Below are positions 1 through 9,228 of a stretch of DNA of 29,336 nt, in pieces. How positions within the stretch are numbered: the stretch's first letter is position 1; each line of letters starts with the position of its first letter. A program made the position numbers and the translations under genes. The DNA is from Bacteroidota bacterium. Its GTDB lineage: Bacteria; Bacteroidota; Bacteroidia; Sphingobacteriales; Sphingobacteriaceae. The DNA is taken from NCBI GenBank assembly GCA_013286985.1, contig JABDEQ010000024.1, forward strand, positions 1 through 29,336, given 5' to 3'. Under the pieces are notes generated by a model. It did not search any database. It saw only the letters and a program-made list of their open reading frames with translations, and was not told the origin of the DNA.

Positions 1-2097
1 TCCGGCTGCTATTTCACCGGTTGATGGCGTATAAACAGCATTTAAAGTGGTTCTGTTTGGCGAAAATGTTCCTGCTCCTCCAGTCCATTGAAAAGAAGAA
101 AAGGTACCGCTGATAGTTCCGGCCAATGTTGTTGCCGGCGCGCTGGCGCAAACCGTTTGATCGGGCCCTGCGTTTACTACCGGCGCAAGTGCGAAAATAA
201 TCTTCTGCTTGGCAAAAGTACTTCCGCATGTATTCGTATTGGTAACCAGTACTGTATAAGTATCAATACTGTTAAATTGTATTTGAGGATACTCGCTGTT
301 GGCATTTGTACCGCCAACAAAGCTGTAGGTACCGCCGGCTGCCGCTGTAACCGCCCATGCATATGTTGTAGGCTGTTGAACGGTTGTACCACCGAACGTA
401 GTTTTGGTTGTGGTTGCGGTATTACTAAAAGTTAATGTCTGTCCGCTTCCGCATAACGTTAAAGTCGGCGACATAGTTATTGTCGGCGTGGCATCAATAT
501 TAATAGTTTGCGTTGTAGTTATAGTACCGCAACCTGATAGCATACCCAATTTTACAGTATAGGTACCTGCTGTTGGAAATACAAACTGCGGCGTTTTACT
601 GGTAGAAGTTGTACCGCCGGTATAAGTAACCGTTCCGGGGCCTGTAACTGTCCAGGCGTAAGTGGCAACGCTACAGATATTGCTGGCTACCGAAGTATTC
701 GACGGCGTTACAGTAGTTCCGGCGCAAGCCTCAGCTGCAATAGTGAATGCCGGTACTGGTGGTTTTTCAAAACAAATAGTTTGCGTATAATCGGCCGACT
801 GACAGCCAATACCACTAGCCGGAAGTTCGGAATGCAGTGTCAGTGTATGTGTACCAGAAGTAGTACCGGCCGGAAAAACAAACGATGTTCCCAGCGGAAC
901 ACCTTGATAACCTGCTACAGAAACGCCATCCAGTGTCCAGTCATATAATGCACCGGGGTTAGCAGTACAGGTACTGGTTGTTGCGTTTGGATCCGGGCCC
1001 GGTTGAGAAGTATTCGGAATGGTTAATGCCGTTCCTGAACAGGCAATTGCCGGAGCAGTGAAACTGGTGATAGGCGTTATTAAAACTTTTGCAGAAATTC
1101 CCGGAGGAGCTGATACCTGGCCGCAATATGGGCTAAATGCCTGGTTTTGTACGTAAAATGAGTTAGCCACGCCATTTCCGGTTTGGCCGCATGACGGTAA
1201 TAAAAACGTGTGCGATACCACACCACCGAGGGCAGCAATCTGGCATACCGTATAGGTGGTAGATGTACCATCACCCCAGTTTACTACATAAGTATTTCCC
1301 GGATAATTCGCCGAAATACCCGATGCGCCGGAGGTTGATATGGTATAGGACAGCGTGCCCATACCGCCTGCTAAACAAACGAAGCCGTTACCGGCAGAAC
1401 CAAAATTATTCTGAATTACGTTGTTAATCAACTGGTACCCTCTGGTAGCAACCGTACCATTTGCGCTAACATTTTTTACCGATATGGTATAGTTAGATGT
1501 TTTGGCGGTAAATGTATATCCTGTTGTCGGGATTGAAATATTGCTGCCTTCGCTTGCCTGAGAGCCTTCATTGAAGAAACTGGCGGTAGTAGTACCTGCA
1601 CTTGAGGTATTTTTTATGGGGAAAGTAGCTCCGGTGAGACCAATACAACGACCAAAAATAGTTGGGTCAGACCCGATAGCTGTCGACGTAACTGTTGATG
1701 TTACACCGGTGGTGGTATTAATACTGAATGCCGCCGAAACGCTGCTGGTAACCGCCGGGCTGGTTGATTGAACCTCAACTTTATAACCGGCGCCCGCCGG
1801 GGTACCAGCAGGAATTGTGGCATTAATAAAGCCAGCATAAAACCCTGTATAGCTTCCTATGAGTGTGCCCGGAGAAAAGTTACCAGAAGCATTAGATAGG
1901 TAAACATTAAAAGTATTAGTTGTGGTAATACACCCGCTTGCATCGTTGATATTAATGGGAACCTCTATACTTGATCCCGGGCCATAAGGGCCGGCATCAA
2001 CTGCACCAACGGTTATAGTTTGACCAAATACACCCTTAAAAAGGAACAGGGTAAAAATGGATAATAGTAATAATCGTTTAGTAGATGTTTTGTTCAT
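1..2097 (-). CDS. Large secreted PKD/Ig-like repeat protein, N-terminal part (3' end off window)
   Basis: An open frame runs from an ATG at 2097 to the left edge without a stop (699 codons). Residues 1-26 are a signal peptide (basic start, leucine-rich core, ending GVFGQ). The rest is very rich in Ser, Thr, Gly and Ala and made of beta-sandwich repeats: a PKD-like unit around NWGDGTSTTYTV (about 273-285), further units ending in phrases such as PTAGTYTVKLG (about 509-519), and a final one opening VNAGPDQTVC (about 650). The NAGPDQTVC opening is common in very long Bacteroidota surface proteins that end in a gliding-motility or type IX secretion C-terminal domain; that end is not visible here, so the export route is inference. 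A role as adhesin or matrix protein is likely but unproven. Overlapping frames on both strands here are shadows of this gene. Confidence 0.85.
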   Translation of the reverse strand, partial: MNKTSTKRLLLLSIFTLFLFKGVFGQTITVGAVDAGPYGPGSSIEVPININDASGCITTTNTFNVYLSNASGNFSPGTLIGSYTGFYAGFINATIPAGTPAGAGYKVEVQSTSPAVTSSVSAAFSINTTTGVTSTVTSTAIGSDPTIFGRCIGLTGATFPIKNTSSAGTTTASFFNEGSQASEGSNISIPTTGYTFTAKTSNYTISVKNVSANGTVATRGYQLINNVIQNNFGSAGNGFVCLAGGMGTLSYTISTSGASGISANYPGNTYVVNWGDGTSTTYTVCQIAALGGVVSHTFLLPSCGQTGNGVANSFYVQNQAFSPYCGQVSAPPGISAKVLITPITSFTAPAIACSGTALTIPNTSQPGPDPNATTSTCTANPGALYDWTLDGVSVAGYQGVPLGTSFVFPAGTTSGTHTLTLHSELPASGIGCQSADYTQTICFEKPPVPAFTIAAEACAGTTVTPSNTSVASNICSVATYAWTVTGPGTVTYTGGTTSTSKTPQFVFPTAGTYTVKLGMLSGCGTITTTQTINIDATPTITMSPTLTLCGSGQTLTFSNTATTTKTTFGGTTVQQPTTYAWAVTAAAGGTYSFVGGTNANSEYPQIQFNSIDTYTVLVTNTNTCGSTFAKQKIIFALAPVVNAGPDQTVCASAPATTLAGTISGTFSSFQWTGGAGTFSPNRTTLNAVYTPSTGEIAAG

Positions 2098-2619
2098 CAA
2101 TTTTCTGGTTAAAAAAATTAGGTAGTGCCTGATCAGTGTTTTTGTTTTTCAGTCTAAAAACCCCGCTTTCCATAATCAGATTCTCGCGACTGCAAAACGA
2201 ACACCCCCCCTTTTACGGAAACCGAAAATTTTAGTTTCAAACTCGCCCGAAGACTTTATCCACATTTTAAACCATTAAACAAAACGCAATAAGAAATATT
2301 AAATATTTAATTTTCAAATACTTACATATTTAAAAAATTACAAAACATTGCATTACAATTAAAAAATGTTAAATTCTTATTGGACGTAAGCTCCTTACTA
2401 ACGGGCTTTATAAGCCTGATTCTTCCTGAAAAAATCAAATTAAGAGCAGCGTAATCAGGCAAAGTAAGCGACGAAGAAAGGCTCAGTTTAAGCAGCTTTT
2501 TTAAGCAAATTGGGCTGACAAAACCCCTAAAAATACAAAGAGCGGGAGGGCTCCCGCTACTTTGTGACCAATTGTATGTGAGAAGAGAAATTCTTTACGA
2601 CTATTGTCAGTCGCTTATA
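2098..2619. other. Intergenic region between the PKD protein and the Sus operon
   Basis: About 520 bases without a convincing gene. The part near 2270-2390 is strongly AT-rich and probably holds the promoter of the PKD-protein gene, but I could not pick a convincing -33/-7 pair. The Sus operon terminator lies at 2530-2564. A perfect 8-base inverted repeat GCCTGATT/AATCAGGC (2414-2421 and 2453-2460, 31-base spacer) has no clear role. Confidence 0.6.
2530..2564 (-). terminator. Rho-independent terminator of the Sus operon
   Basis: On the minus strand, CAAAG-T-AGCGGGAG pairs with CTCCCGCT-CTTTG (plus-strand arms 2536-2548 and 2551-2564, one bulged base), followed by TATTTTTAGGGGTTTT. It lies about 55 bases past the stop of the GH13 gene. 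On the plus strand no T-run follows, so it is directional. Confidence 0.85.
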
Positions 2620-4044
2620 TTAGTTCTTTTTTAAAACAACATAACCGTAAGGTTGTATGCTTAGCTGGTTTGAAAAAGTGACACTTGTATTTGTAAAACC
2701 ATTAATCCAGGTAGTATTCTGCAATGCTGCCGGTACATTATAATTAACGGTGTTGTTTGTTGCATTCACCAAAACTAGCACATCATCAGTACCTGATGTT
2801 TTTTCAAATGCAATAATATTAGCATCATTATAAACCGCCAATGTGCCCGTTTTTATAGCCTCATGAGCTGATCTGAAAGCTATTATTTGCTTGTAAGCGG
2901 CTACCATATCGGGGTTTGCGGTATAATCAACCGGTACATTGGTAAAAAAGTTGATGGTGTTTGGATACCCAACTTCCTGGCTGTCGTATATCAATGGCAC
3001 ACCATTTAAATAAGCAGCTATAACAAAAGCGGCCAATGCACCCTGTTTACCATTATACTCCGTAATTGTACTTCCATCTGATGAAGCATCATCATGATTG
3101 GTGATATACCTCAGCTTAACACCCTGCGATGGTAAAGAAGCAATTTCGCTGCTGTTCGTGGTGAATATTGAACTCGGGCTTTGCGTGCCTGCAAATACAC
3201 CTTTTATAGTGCTGTAAAAGCTAAAAGCGTAACCCATTTGAAAGCCGTCGGTAATTTCAGATCCATTGGTGCCTTCAGCTAAGAAGATTAGCTTATGGTT
3301 TTTTATATTATTAAGTGTATCAATGGCTTGCGTCCAAAAGTCATCAGGTATTGCATCAGCATAATCACAACGGTACCCGTCAACATTGGCGGTTAAAACC
3401 CAATATTTCATCGCCCTGATCATCGCGGTACGCATAGCGGTGCTGTTGTAGTTTAATGCAGCAACATCCGTAAAATTGGTGTTTGGCGGGCTGATAATAT
3501 TGCCCGAACCGTCTTGCTTATACCATGATTTGTTTGCAATCCAGGCATTATCCCATGAGGTATGGTCGGCTACCCAATCCATTATTACAGCCATATTACG
3601 GCTGTGCGCCTGGGCCACTAAATTCCGCAGGTCATCCAGCGTACCAAAATTGGCATTCACTCCGTTGTAGTCCTTAACCGCATATGGCGAACCCACTGCT
3701 TTAAGTACACCAATAGGATAAGTAGGCATCAGCCAAATTACATTGATTCCCAAAGCTTTAATAGAATCAAGCCTTGATATTACTCCCTGAAAATTTGCCG
3801 GGGTATATGTTTGCATATTCACCTCGTACATTATAATATCTTTGGTAACCGGTACACCTGTATAGGGCGTACCATATTGCGCCGGATCTTTATAGGTAGT
3901 GGTTTTGGTGGTATCTGTTGGCGTTGGGGTTGGAGTTGGGTTATTATGACTCTTACTGCAACCTGTTCCGAAAAGACCAGCCAGCATAATAATAAGTAAA
4001 CTGTTCATTTTTGTTTTTAAATTGATTTTTTTCATACTCACCAT
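2620..4044 (-). CDS. GH13 alpha-amylase family lipoprotein (SusG-like)
   Basis: 474 aa secreted alpha-glucan hydrolase. The N-terminus has a hydrophobic segment ending LFGTGC (Cys29), a probable lipoprotein signal although Gly at -3 is not a classic lipobox, followed by a Pro/Thr linker (36-50) that would hold the enzyme off the membrane. The GH13 barrel shows all four conserved regions: DWVADH (156-161), DGYRCD with the nucleophile Asp227, the acid/base Glu257 in LAEG, and NHD (316-318). The C-terminus is a short beta domain. Met4 (MKKI...) is an alternative start; ATG 4044 lies only 5 bases after the GH31 stop, so the two genes are translationally close. Last gene of the Sus operon; expected to make the first cuts in starch-like polymer at the cell surface. 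It is shorter than B. theta SusG (about 690 aa), without an inserted carbohydrate-binding domain. Exact substrate unknown. Confidence 0.92.
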   Translation of the reverse strand: MVSMKKINLKTKMNSLLIIMLAGLFGTGCSKSHNNPTPTPTPTDTTKTTTYKDPAQYGTPYTGVPVTKDIIMYEVNMQTYTPANFQGVISRLDSIKALGINVIWLMPTYPIGVLKAVGSPYAVKDYNGVNANFGTLDDLRNLVAQAHSRNMAVIMDWVADHTSWDNAWIANKSWYKQDGSGNIISPPNTNFTDVAALNYNSTAMRTAMIRAMKYWVLTANVDGYRCDYADAIPDDFWTQAIDTLNNIKNHKLIFLAEGTNGSEITDGFQMGYAFSFYSTIKGVFAGTQSPSSIFTTNSSEIASLPSQGVKLRYITNHDDASSDGSTITEYNGKQGALAAFVIAAYLNGVPLIYDSQEVGYPNTINFFTNVPVDYTANPDMVAAYKQIIAFRSAHEAIKTGTLAVYNDANIIAFEKTSGTDDVLVLVNATNNTVNYNVPAALQNTTWINGFTNTSVTFSNQLSIQPYGYVVLKKN

Positions 4045-4049
4045 TCTTT

Positions 4050-6509
4050 CTAATAGTTTAATTGAATTTTATCCTGGTCATTAGTTATAGTAACACATTT
4101 TACCGGATTACTTTCTGCCTGGTAAGCGCTTCCCTGCGGGTCGGTATTGGCCGCCGCACCTAAAAATGCAAATGAACTTTGGTCAAGCTTTAACTGGCTG
4201 CCATTTTGTTTTATTGCGATAACGTTATCAAACCCATGCAGCATTACCTTGATATATTTAAAGTGCGATTTATAAGATCCTTCTGCCGCATTAAAAATTA
4301 TGCTGTTATTTTGAGGATCTAAACTGATGGTGCGTTTATAGAAATCCCCTTTTTTATAATCAAAGCTCTTACCATCATCCTCATAGTAAACAAAACTGTT
4401 AGCTGTATCGCCATTATAAATGTGCACCGTAAGCGTATCAGTCGGTTGCTCCGCTGTTGATTGGATGAGCGACTGCATCGGGATTATACTTCCACCCTTT
4501 ACATAAACCGGCAGTTTATTGATATTTAGGTCGATCGTTTTGGTGCTTCCTCCCTCCTCTTTGGCTCCGGTGTACAATTCGTACCATGTACCTTTCGGAA
4601 AATAAACCTTGCCATAATCTTTAGTACTTTCAAACGGGGCAATCATAAAGGCATCACCAAATTGAAACTGATTCTGATAATTGGCATCCATTACTTTCGG
4701 GTCAAAAGTGTAATCAATAGCAAGCGAACGCATTACCGGCATGCCGTTTTGGGTGGCATTATAAAACGTTGAATAAATGTATGGCAGCATTTGGTAACGC
4801 AGGCTGATATAGTTGCGCACAATATCCAATGCATCTTCGCCAAAGGTCCATGGTTCAGCCGCTTTGCTGTTTAATGCGGTGTGGTTTCTATAATACGGAA
4901 TAAAAGCGCCTAGTTCCATCCACCGAACATATAAAGGAGTGGTTGGATTGCCTGTAAAACCGCCAATATCCATACCTGTAAAGGCAACGCCGCTAACGCC
5001 GAGGCTATTTAATAAGCGTACTCCTTGCAGCATGTGATCATCCTCTGCCCTGTTATCGCCTGTCCACAATGCCGAATAGCGTTGCAATCCTGCATATCCC
5101 GAACGCGATAAAACAAACGGACGTTCTTTAAACTGCTCCACCGCACCTTCATAGCTTGAACGGGCCATTTGCAAGCCATAAACGTTATGAGCCTGCAGCA
5201 TGCTTGTTAAGTGCCCATCGTAGTTAAAAAGCACATTATCAGGCGCTTTCTGCCCCCAGGTAGAAAATTCATTCATATCGTTCCAAATTCCGCTCACGCC
5301 CGATTCGGCAAAGAATTTCACTTGTTTATGCCACCATTCACGTCCTTTTGGATTGGTGAAATCGGTAAAGTTGCACCATCCCGGCCAAACTTGCCCGGTA
5401 TAATACTGCCCGTCAGGATATTTAATATAAATATCATCCTTCAATCCGCTTTCATAAGCCTTTGCACCTTTTTCAACCTTTATTCCAGGGTCAACAATAA
5501 CCGTGGTTTTAAAACCAAGCTTGTTAAGCTCGGCGTTCATGCCCGCAGGATCCGGAAAGCGTCCTTTGTTCCAGGTGAACAGTTGATATTTATCCATGTA
5601 ATGAATATCCAGCGTTATGCCATCGGCAGGGATGCGTTTTTCTCTTAGGGTATGAGCAATTCGCAATACTTCATCGGCCGGGTAATAACTGTACCTGTTT
5701 TGCTGATATCCCAGGGCCCACATCGGCGGCAAGGGCATACGGCCGGTTAACCAGGTGTACGAAGCAATAATATCAGCCAGCTTTTTATGGTAAATAAAGT
5801 AATAATTCATTTCGCCGCCACGTGCGCCAAATGAAGAAAAACGATTGTTACTTGCGCCGAAATTAAAGTCGGACTGGTAAGTATTATCTAAAAATATACC
5901 GTAATTTAAATTGTGATGTATTCCAATATAAAACGGAATAGTTGAATAAAGCGGATCCTGACTGATACTATAACCATAAACATCAGAGTTCCAATTGGTA
6001 TAACCATTTCCCTTACGGTCAAGATTGCCCGTTTTTTCACCTAAGCCAATAAAATGTTCATCATCCTGCATCTTTTTATAAGTAGTTACCGATTGCTCCA
6101 CCCATGTGGTAGATAAACCCGGCTCGTCCTCATTTATCAGCTTACCATCAGTGGTATAAAAAGCCACCGCAAATGGTTTTTTATGAATAACAGCCTTCAA
6201 TGAATCAGTTACAATATCAACCTCATCACCTGTTTCATTTATCTGTGCCTTCGCCGGCAAAATATCTCCTACAACAGCATATGAAAAATCGGCTTTCAAT
6301 GGCTGTTTATCAATTCTAACCCTTATTACCGAAGGTGTGTATACCTGTATCTCGGCAAAGGCATTTGTGGTTTTTATAGTTACTTTATGTTGATCTATTT
6401 TAACAGCAGTTACCGCCCCAACATTTGCTACCGGGTTTTGCTGACAATAAGCGCCTGTAACCGTAAATAAACAAAGTATCGGAACAAGAACAGAATATAT
6501 TTTTTTCAT
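4050..6509 (-). CDS. GH31 alpha-glucosidase, secreted/periplasmic
   Basis: I choose ATG 6509 (MKKIYS...), giving 819 aa; a TTG at 6521 would add four residues but lacks support. A signal peptide covers about residues 1-22 (ending TGAYC|QQ). Residues about 30-240 are the beta-sandwich N-terminal domain of GH31, then the catalytic barrel with nucleophile Asp411 in WNDMNE and acid/base Asp485 in WTGDN, and the typical GGF...RWMELGAFIPYYRNH stretch. C-terminal beta domains follow. The family hydrolyses terminal alpha-glucosidic bonds (some members act on xylosides or as transferases); the operon context favours alpha-glucosidase acting on imported maltooligosaccharides in the periplasm. It replaces the GH97 SusB and GH13 SusA of the B. 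theta system. The gene is preceded by a strong hairpin (6523-6559). Confidence 0.93.
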   Translation of the reverse strand: MKKIYSVLVPILCLFTVTGAYCQQNPVANVGAVTAVKIDQHKVTIKTTNAFAEIQVYTPSVIRVRIDKQPLKADFSYAVVGDILPAKAQINETGDEVDIVTDSLKAVIHKKPFAVAFYTTDGKLINEDEPGLSTTWVEQSVTTYKKMQDDEHFIGLGEKTGNLDRKGNGYTNWNSDVYGYSISQDPLYSTIPFYIGIHHNLNYGIFLDNTYQSDFNFGASNNRFSSFGARGGEMNYYFIYHKKLADIIASYTWLTGRMPLPPMWALGYQQNRYSYYPADEVLRIAHTLREKRIPADGITLDIHYMDKYQLFTWNKGRFPDPAGMNAELNKLGFKTTVIVDPGIKVEKGAKAYESGLKDDIYIKYPDGQYYTGQVWPGWCNFTDFTNPKGREWWHKQVKFFAESGVSGIWNDMNEFSTWGQKAPDNVLFNYDGHLTSMLQAHNVYGLQMARSSYEGAVEQFKERPFVLSRSGYAGLQRYSALWTGDNRAEDDHMLQGVRLLNSLGVSGVAFTGMDIGGFTGNPTTPLYVRWMELGAFIPYYRNHTALNSKAAEPWTFGEDALDIVRNYISLRYQMLPYIYSTFYNATQNGMPVMRSLAIDYTFDPKVMDANYQNQFQFGDAFMIAPFESTKDYGKVYFPKGTWYELYTGAKEEGGSTKTIDLNINKLPVYVKGGSIIPMQSLIQSTAEQPTDTLTVHIYNGDTANSFVYYEDDGKSFDYKKGDFYKRTISLDPQNNSIIFNAAEGSYKSHFKYIKVMLHGFDNVIAIKQNGSQLKLDQSSFAFLGAAANTDPQGSAYQAESNPVKCVTITNDQDKIQLNY

Positions 6510-6522
6510 TTGGGATAACAAT

Positions 6523-6559
6523 AAGAACAGCCGGTGATATTAAATTACCGGCTGTTCTT
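6523..6559 (-). promoter_or_regulatory. Perfect 13-bp intercistronic hairpin between susE and GH31
   Basis: AAGAACAGCCGGT (6523-6535) is the exact inverse of ACCGGCTGTTCTT (6547-6559), with an 11-base AT-rich loop. On the minus-strand transcript it begins 5 bases after the susE stop and ends 13 bases before the GH31 ATG. The tail after it (ATTGTTATCCC) is not a proper U-tract, so full termination is unlikely. An attenuator, RNA-processing or 3'-end-stabilising element setting SusCDE levels above the enzymes is inferred. Confidence 0.8.
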
Positions 6560-6564
6560 TTAAA

Positions 6565-7608
6565 TTAATTTTGAACTATAGTATAAGCGTAAGCTTTTTG
6601 TGTTGTTTTGGTCATATCCAATGTTACGGTATAAGTACCGGCATTAACAATAGTAACAGCACCCGGATCATTGAAGATAAGCGTTCCGGTAAGCGCATTA
6701 GCGTCTGATGGGCCGTAATTAATATCCCAGGCATCATTTGCTCTGAATTTTAACGCACCCGGTACCAGGGCAAGCGTTACTGTCCATAAACCGGTTGCCT
6801 GGTTATAGGTCATTGGGGTTGAAGCATTCCAGCCTTGCGGGGTAGCCGTACCTATAACACCAAATGTGCTGATGAAGGTTGCAGAATAGGTTAACTTGGT
6901 AACGTCAGCATCAAGCAAATACACGCCGGCGCTGCTAAATCCTATGCCGTTTGCATTGCCGTTGGTTGTTAATGTACCGTTTCCACCATCGCCATAATTG
7001 ATGTGGTTATAATCAGGAGCTGATGTAAATTTGAAATTACCTGCTGCGCTGAAATAAGCATAACCTTCGTAGCTGGTTGCATTGGTAAGCAATGCAGGAA
7101 TGGTTGGCGCCGCAGCCGGGTTGTAACCTTCGTACGATCCTGGCAGCCATAACTGGTTAAGCTGAAGCGTTGTTAATGCAACTTTAACCGGCGTTGAGTA
7201 AACAGTATCTGCACCATATATGGCCGAACCAACACGGATCTCAATAGTAGATAATGCATTAGGCGTAAGGTTTAAGCCAGCCATTACCTTACTGTTAAAA
7301 GTACCGTAGCTTAAGGAAAGCGAGGTGGTGTTATTCTGGTTGCCTAAGTTTACATAGGTTTTGAAGTTTTTCCCAACAGAATCAACTTCAACAAAATAAC
7401 TAACCACTGCCGACACGCCATAATCTGGCTGCGCCCATTTAATAGTTAATATTTGTGCTGTATCAGCTACGGTAACAGCAATGGCTGTTCCGTCGGTCGG
7501 TGTTGATATTACCGGTGCTTTAATATTAGCGGCAACTGTTATTTTCTGCTCTTTTTTGCAGGCAGATAAGGCTACAGTCGCCATTAGTATGATAAATATT
7601 TTTTTCAT
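6565..7608 (-). CDS. susE: SusE-like starch-binding outer-membrane lipoprotein
   Basis: 347 aa. Lipoprotein signal MKKIFIILMATVALSAC with Cys17 as lipid site. Residues about 25-145 form an Ig/FnIII-like SusE N-terminal domain (APVISTPTDGTAI...). Two tandem binding modules of the SusE/SusF type follow, about 153-245 (LWLPGSYEGYNP) and 248-347 (FGVIGTATPQGWNAS), each rich in Trp/Tyr of the kind that stack on glucose rings. In B. theta, SusE is a surface lipoprotein that holds starch near SusCD but does not cut it; the same role is inferred here. It sits directly after susD (11-base gap). Similar in length to B. theta SusE; no separate SusF gene is present. Confidence 0.88.
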   Translation of the reverse strand: MKKIFIILMATVALSACKKEQKITVAANIKAPVISTPTDGTAIAVTVADTAQILTIKWAQPDYGVSAVVSYFVEVDSVGKNFKTYVNLGNQNNTTSLSLSYGTFNSKVMAGLNLTPNALSTIEIRVGSAIYGADTVYSTPVKVALTTLQLNQLWLPGSYEGYNPAAAPTIPALLTNATSYEGYAYFSAAGNFKFTSAPDYNHINYGDGGNGTLTTNGNANGIGFSSAGVYLLDADVTKLTYSATFISTFGVIGTATPQGWNASTPMTYNQATGLWTVTLALVPGALKFRANDAWDINYGPSDANALTGTLIFNDPGAVTIVNAGTYTVTLDMTKTTQKAYAYTIVQN

Positions 7609-7619
7609 GATTGTGATCT

Positions 7620-9218
7620 TTAATAGCCAGGATTTTGAACTAGGTTAGGATTGTTTTGCCTGTCTGATGCAGGGATCGGGAACAGATTTAAGTGAGCATC
7701 TGTTGCGGTTCCGGCTTGAACATTACCTTTAAAATCCCACAAATAGGTACCGCCGGTAAATAATCCGAATCTGATCAAATCTGTTCTTCTAAAACCTTCC
7801 CAGTATAACTCACGACCGCGTTCATCAATCATAAAGTTCAGATCTAACTGTCCTGAAGTGATATCACCTGCGCTACCTCCGTAGGCACGTTCCCTGATTT
7901 TATTTACCAGCGAAAGTGCGGTGTTGGCATCGCCTCCGGTCCCACCGCGCAATACAGCTTCTGCATAGTTCAGGTAAATCTCCGAAAGTCTGAACAATGG
8001 ATAATCTGTATCAACAAAGGTGTTGTTTGATCCCGGCGCACCTGTTGAGGTAACGTTTTTAAATTTGGCGCATAAATAGCCTTGTGTAAAAACGGTTGGT
8101 GAGGTAAGTGGACCAAGCGTTTGTCCTGATGTATAAAAGATGGCCCTTTTATCTGTATTTCCTGATGCATCAGGAAATACGCGGGTTACAAAGGTGTTAG
8201 TCATCCGGTTACCGGCCCAACCACCTGATGCAATACCGAATTCATTGGTAGCATCTTCAGAACCGCCAACAGCAGCGTGGATAACAAATGTCATATCACC
8301 ATAACTTTCGGTATTCGTTCCATCTTCTGCTAAAGGCAATATCATCTCATCGCGGTAGCTATTGTTATCTGCCAAAAACAAATTCTGATAGCTTGGATGT
8401 AAGCTGTATTTACCCGAATTAATAACATCATTGCTATAGGTAATACAATCGGTATATCTTGCTGTACCAGTAAAAACCTGGGCATTCAAATACAAACGGC
8501 TTAATAATGACCAATCCGCAGCTCTGTCAATCCTTGCATATTCGTTGGTTCCCGGATCAGCAAGCGTAGGCAGAATGGCAATCAGTTCTGATTCGATATA
8601 TTTAAATAAATCGGCTCTTGATATTTGTTTAGGAATAAATGTACCCGGCAAATCGGCTTCTGTTGCAAAAGGCACATTGCCGTACATATCCATAGCACAT
8701 TCGTAAAAATATGCTCTTAAAAAGCGTGCTTCTGCTACGTATTGGGTTACATCATTCTTTTCTGAGCCGGTTAATGAACCCAGTTTTGCATTTACATCCC
8801 TGATGTATTCATTGCAATATGCAATGTTTACAAATATCCTGTCGTACATTAACCCTACATAAAGGTTTTGATCAGACCAGATCCCACCGTGGTATTCAAC
8901 TAAACCGCCATCGCCCCATGCGTTAATACACTCATCGGTGGTTACTTCTTCTGCAGCCCAGTATTCGCGTAAAAAGCAGGCTGTTCCCTGATCTGCTGCC
9001 TGTATATCAGGCGCAGTAAAGTTTATATTTTGACCTGATATTGCCAGCGAAGCGTATAACTTGGCCAAACCTTCTTTATAAGACAAAGGACTACTATATA
9101 CATTTGCTGATGTTGTTACCAACGGATCAATTGGCACAGTATCGAGCTTTTTGGTGCAGGAACAAGCAAGCATGGTTATCGCGATTGCCTGAATTGAAAA
9201 TATTTTATATGATTTCAT
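7620..9218 (-). CDS. susD: SusD/RagB glycan-binding outer-membrane lipoprotein
   Basis: 532 aa. The signal segment ends MLACSC, with lipidation at Cys19 or Cys21. The N-terminal half has the helical TPR-type SusD fold (VAEARFLRAYFYECAMDMYGNVPF around residues 155-180 is a family hallmark) and the C-terminal part carries the standard RGRELYWEGFRRTDLIRFG block at 467-485. SusD caps the SusC channel and binds polysaccharide at the surface. The gene lies 10 bases after susC and 11 before susE, so the three are one transcript. The family assignment is certain; glucan preference comes from the GH31/GH13 neighbours. Confidence 0.95.
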   Translation of the reverse strand: MKSYKIFSIQAIAITMLACSCTKKLDTVPIDPLVTTSANVYSSPLSYKEGLAKLYASLAISGQNINFTAPDIQAADQGTACFLREYWAAEEVTTDECINAWGDGGLVEYHGGIWSDQNLYVGLMYDRIFVNIAYCNEYIRDVNAKLGSLTGSEKNDVTQYVAEARFLRAYFYECAMDMYGNVPFATEADLPGTFIPKQISRADLFKYIESELIAILPTLADPGTNEYARIDRAADWSLLSRLYLNAQVFTGTARYTDCITYSNDVINSGKYSLHPSYQNLFLADNNSYRDEMILPLAEDGTNTESYGDMTFVIHAAVGGSEDATNEFGIASGGWAGNRMTNTFVTRVFPDASGNTDKRAIFYTSGQTLGPLTSPTVFTQGYLCAKFKNVTSTGAPGSNNTFVDTDYPLFRLSEIYLNYAEAVLRGGTGGDANTALSLVNKIRERAYGGSAGDITSGQLDLNFMIDERGRELYWEGFRRTDLIRFGLFTGGTYLWDFKGNVQAGTATDAHLNLFPIPASDRQNNPNLVQNPGY

Positions 9219-9228
9219 GATGATTCAA

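Noticed and set aside
88..435. 115-codon plus-strand frame in the PKD-protein gene
   Set aside because: Cys/Arg-rich translation typical of a shadow frame opposite Thr/Ala/Gly-rich coding sequence.
5211..5648. 145-codon plus-strand frame inside the GH31 gene
   Set aside because: Antisense to conserved catalytic sequence of a certain GH31 enzyme.
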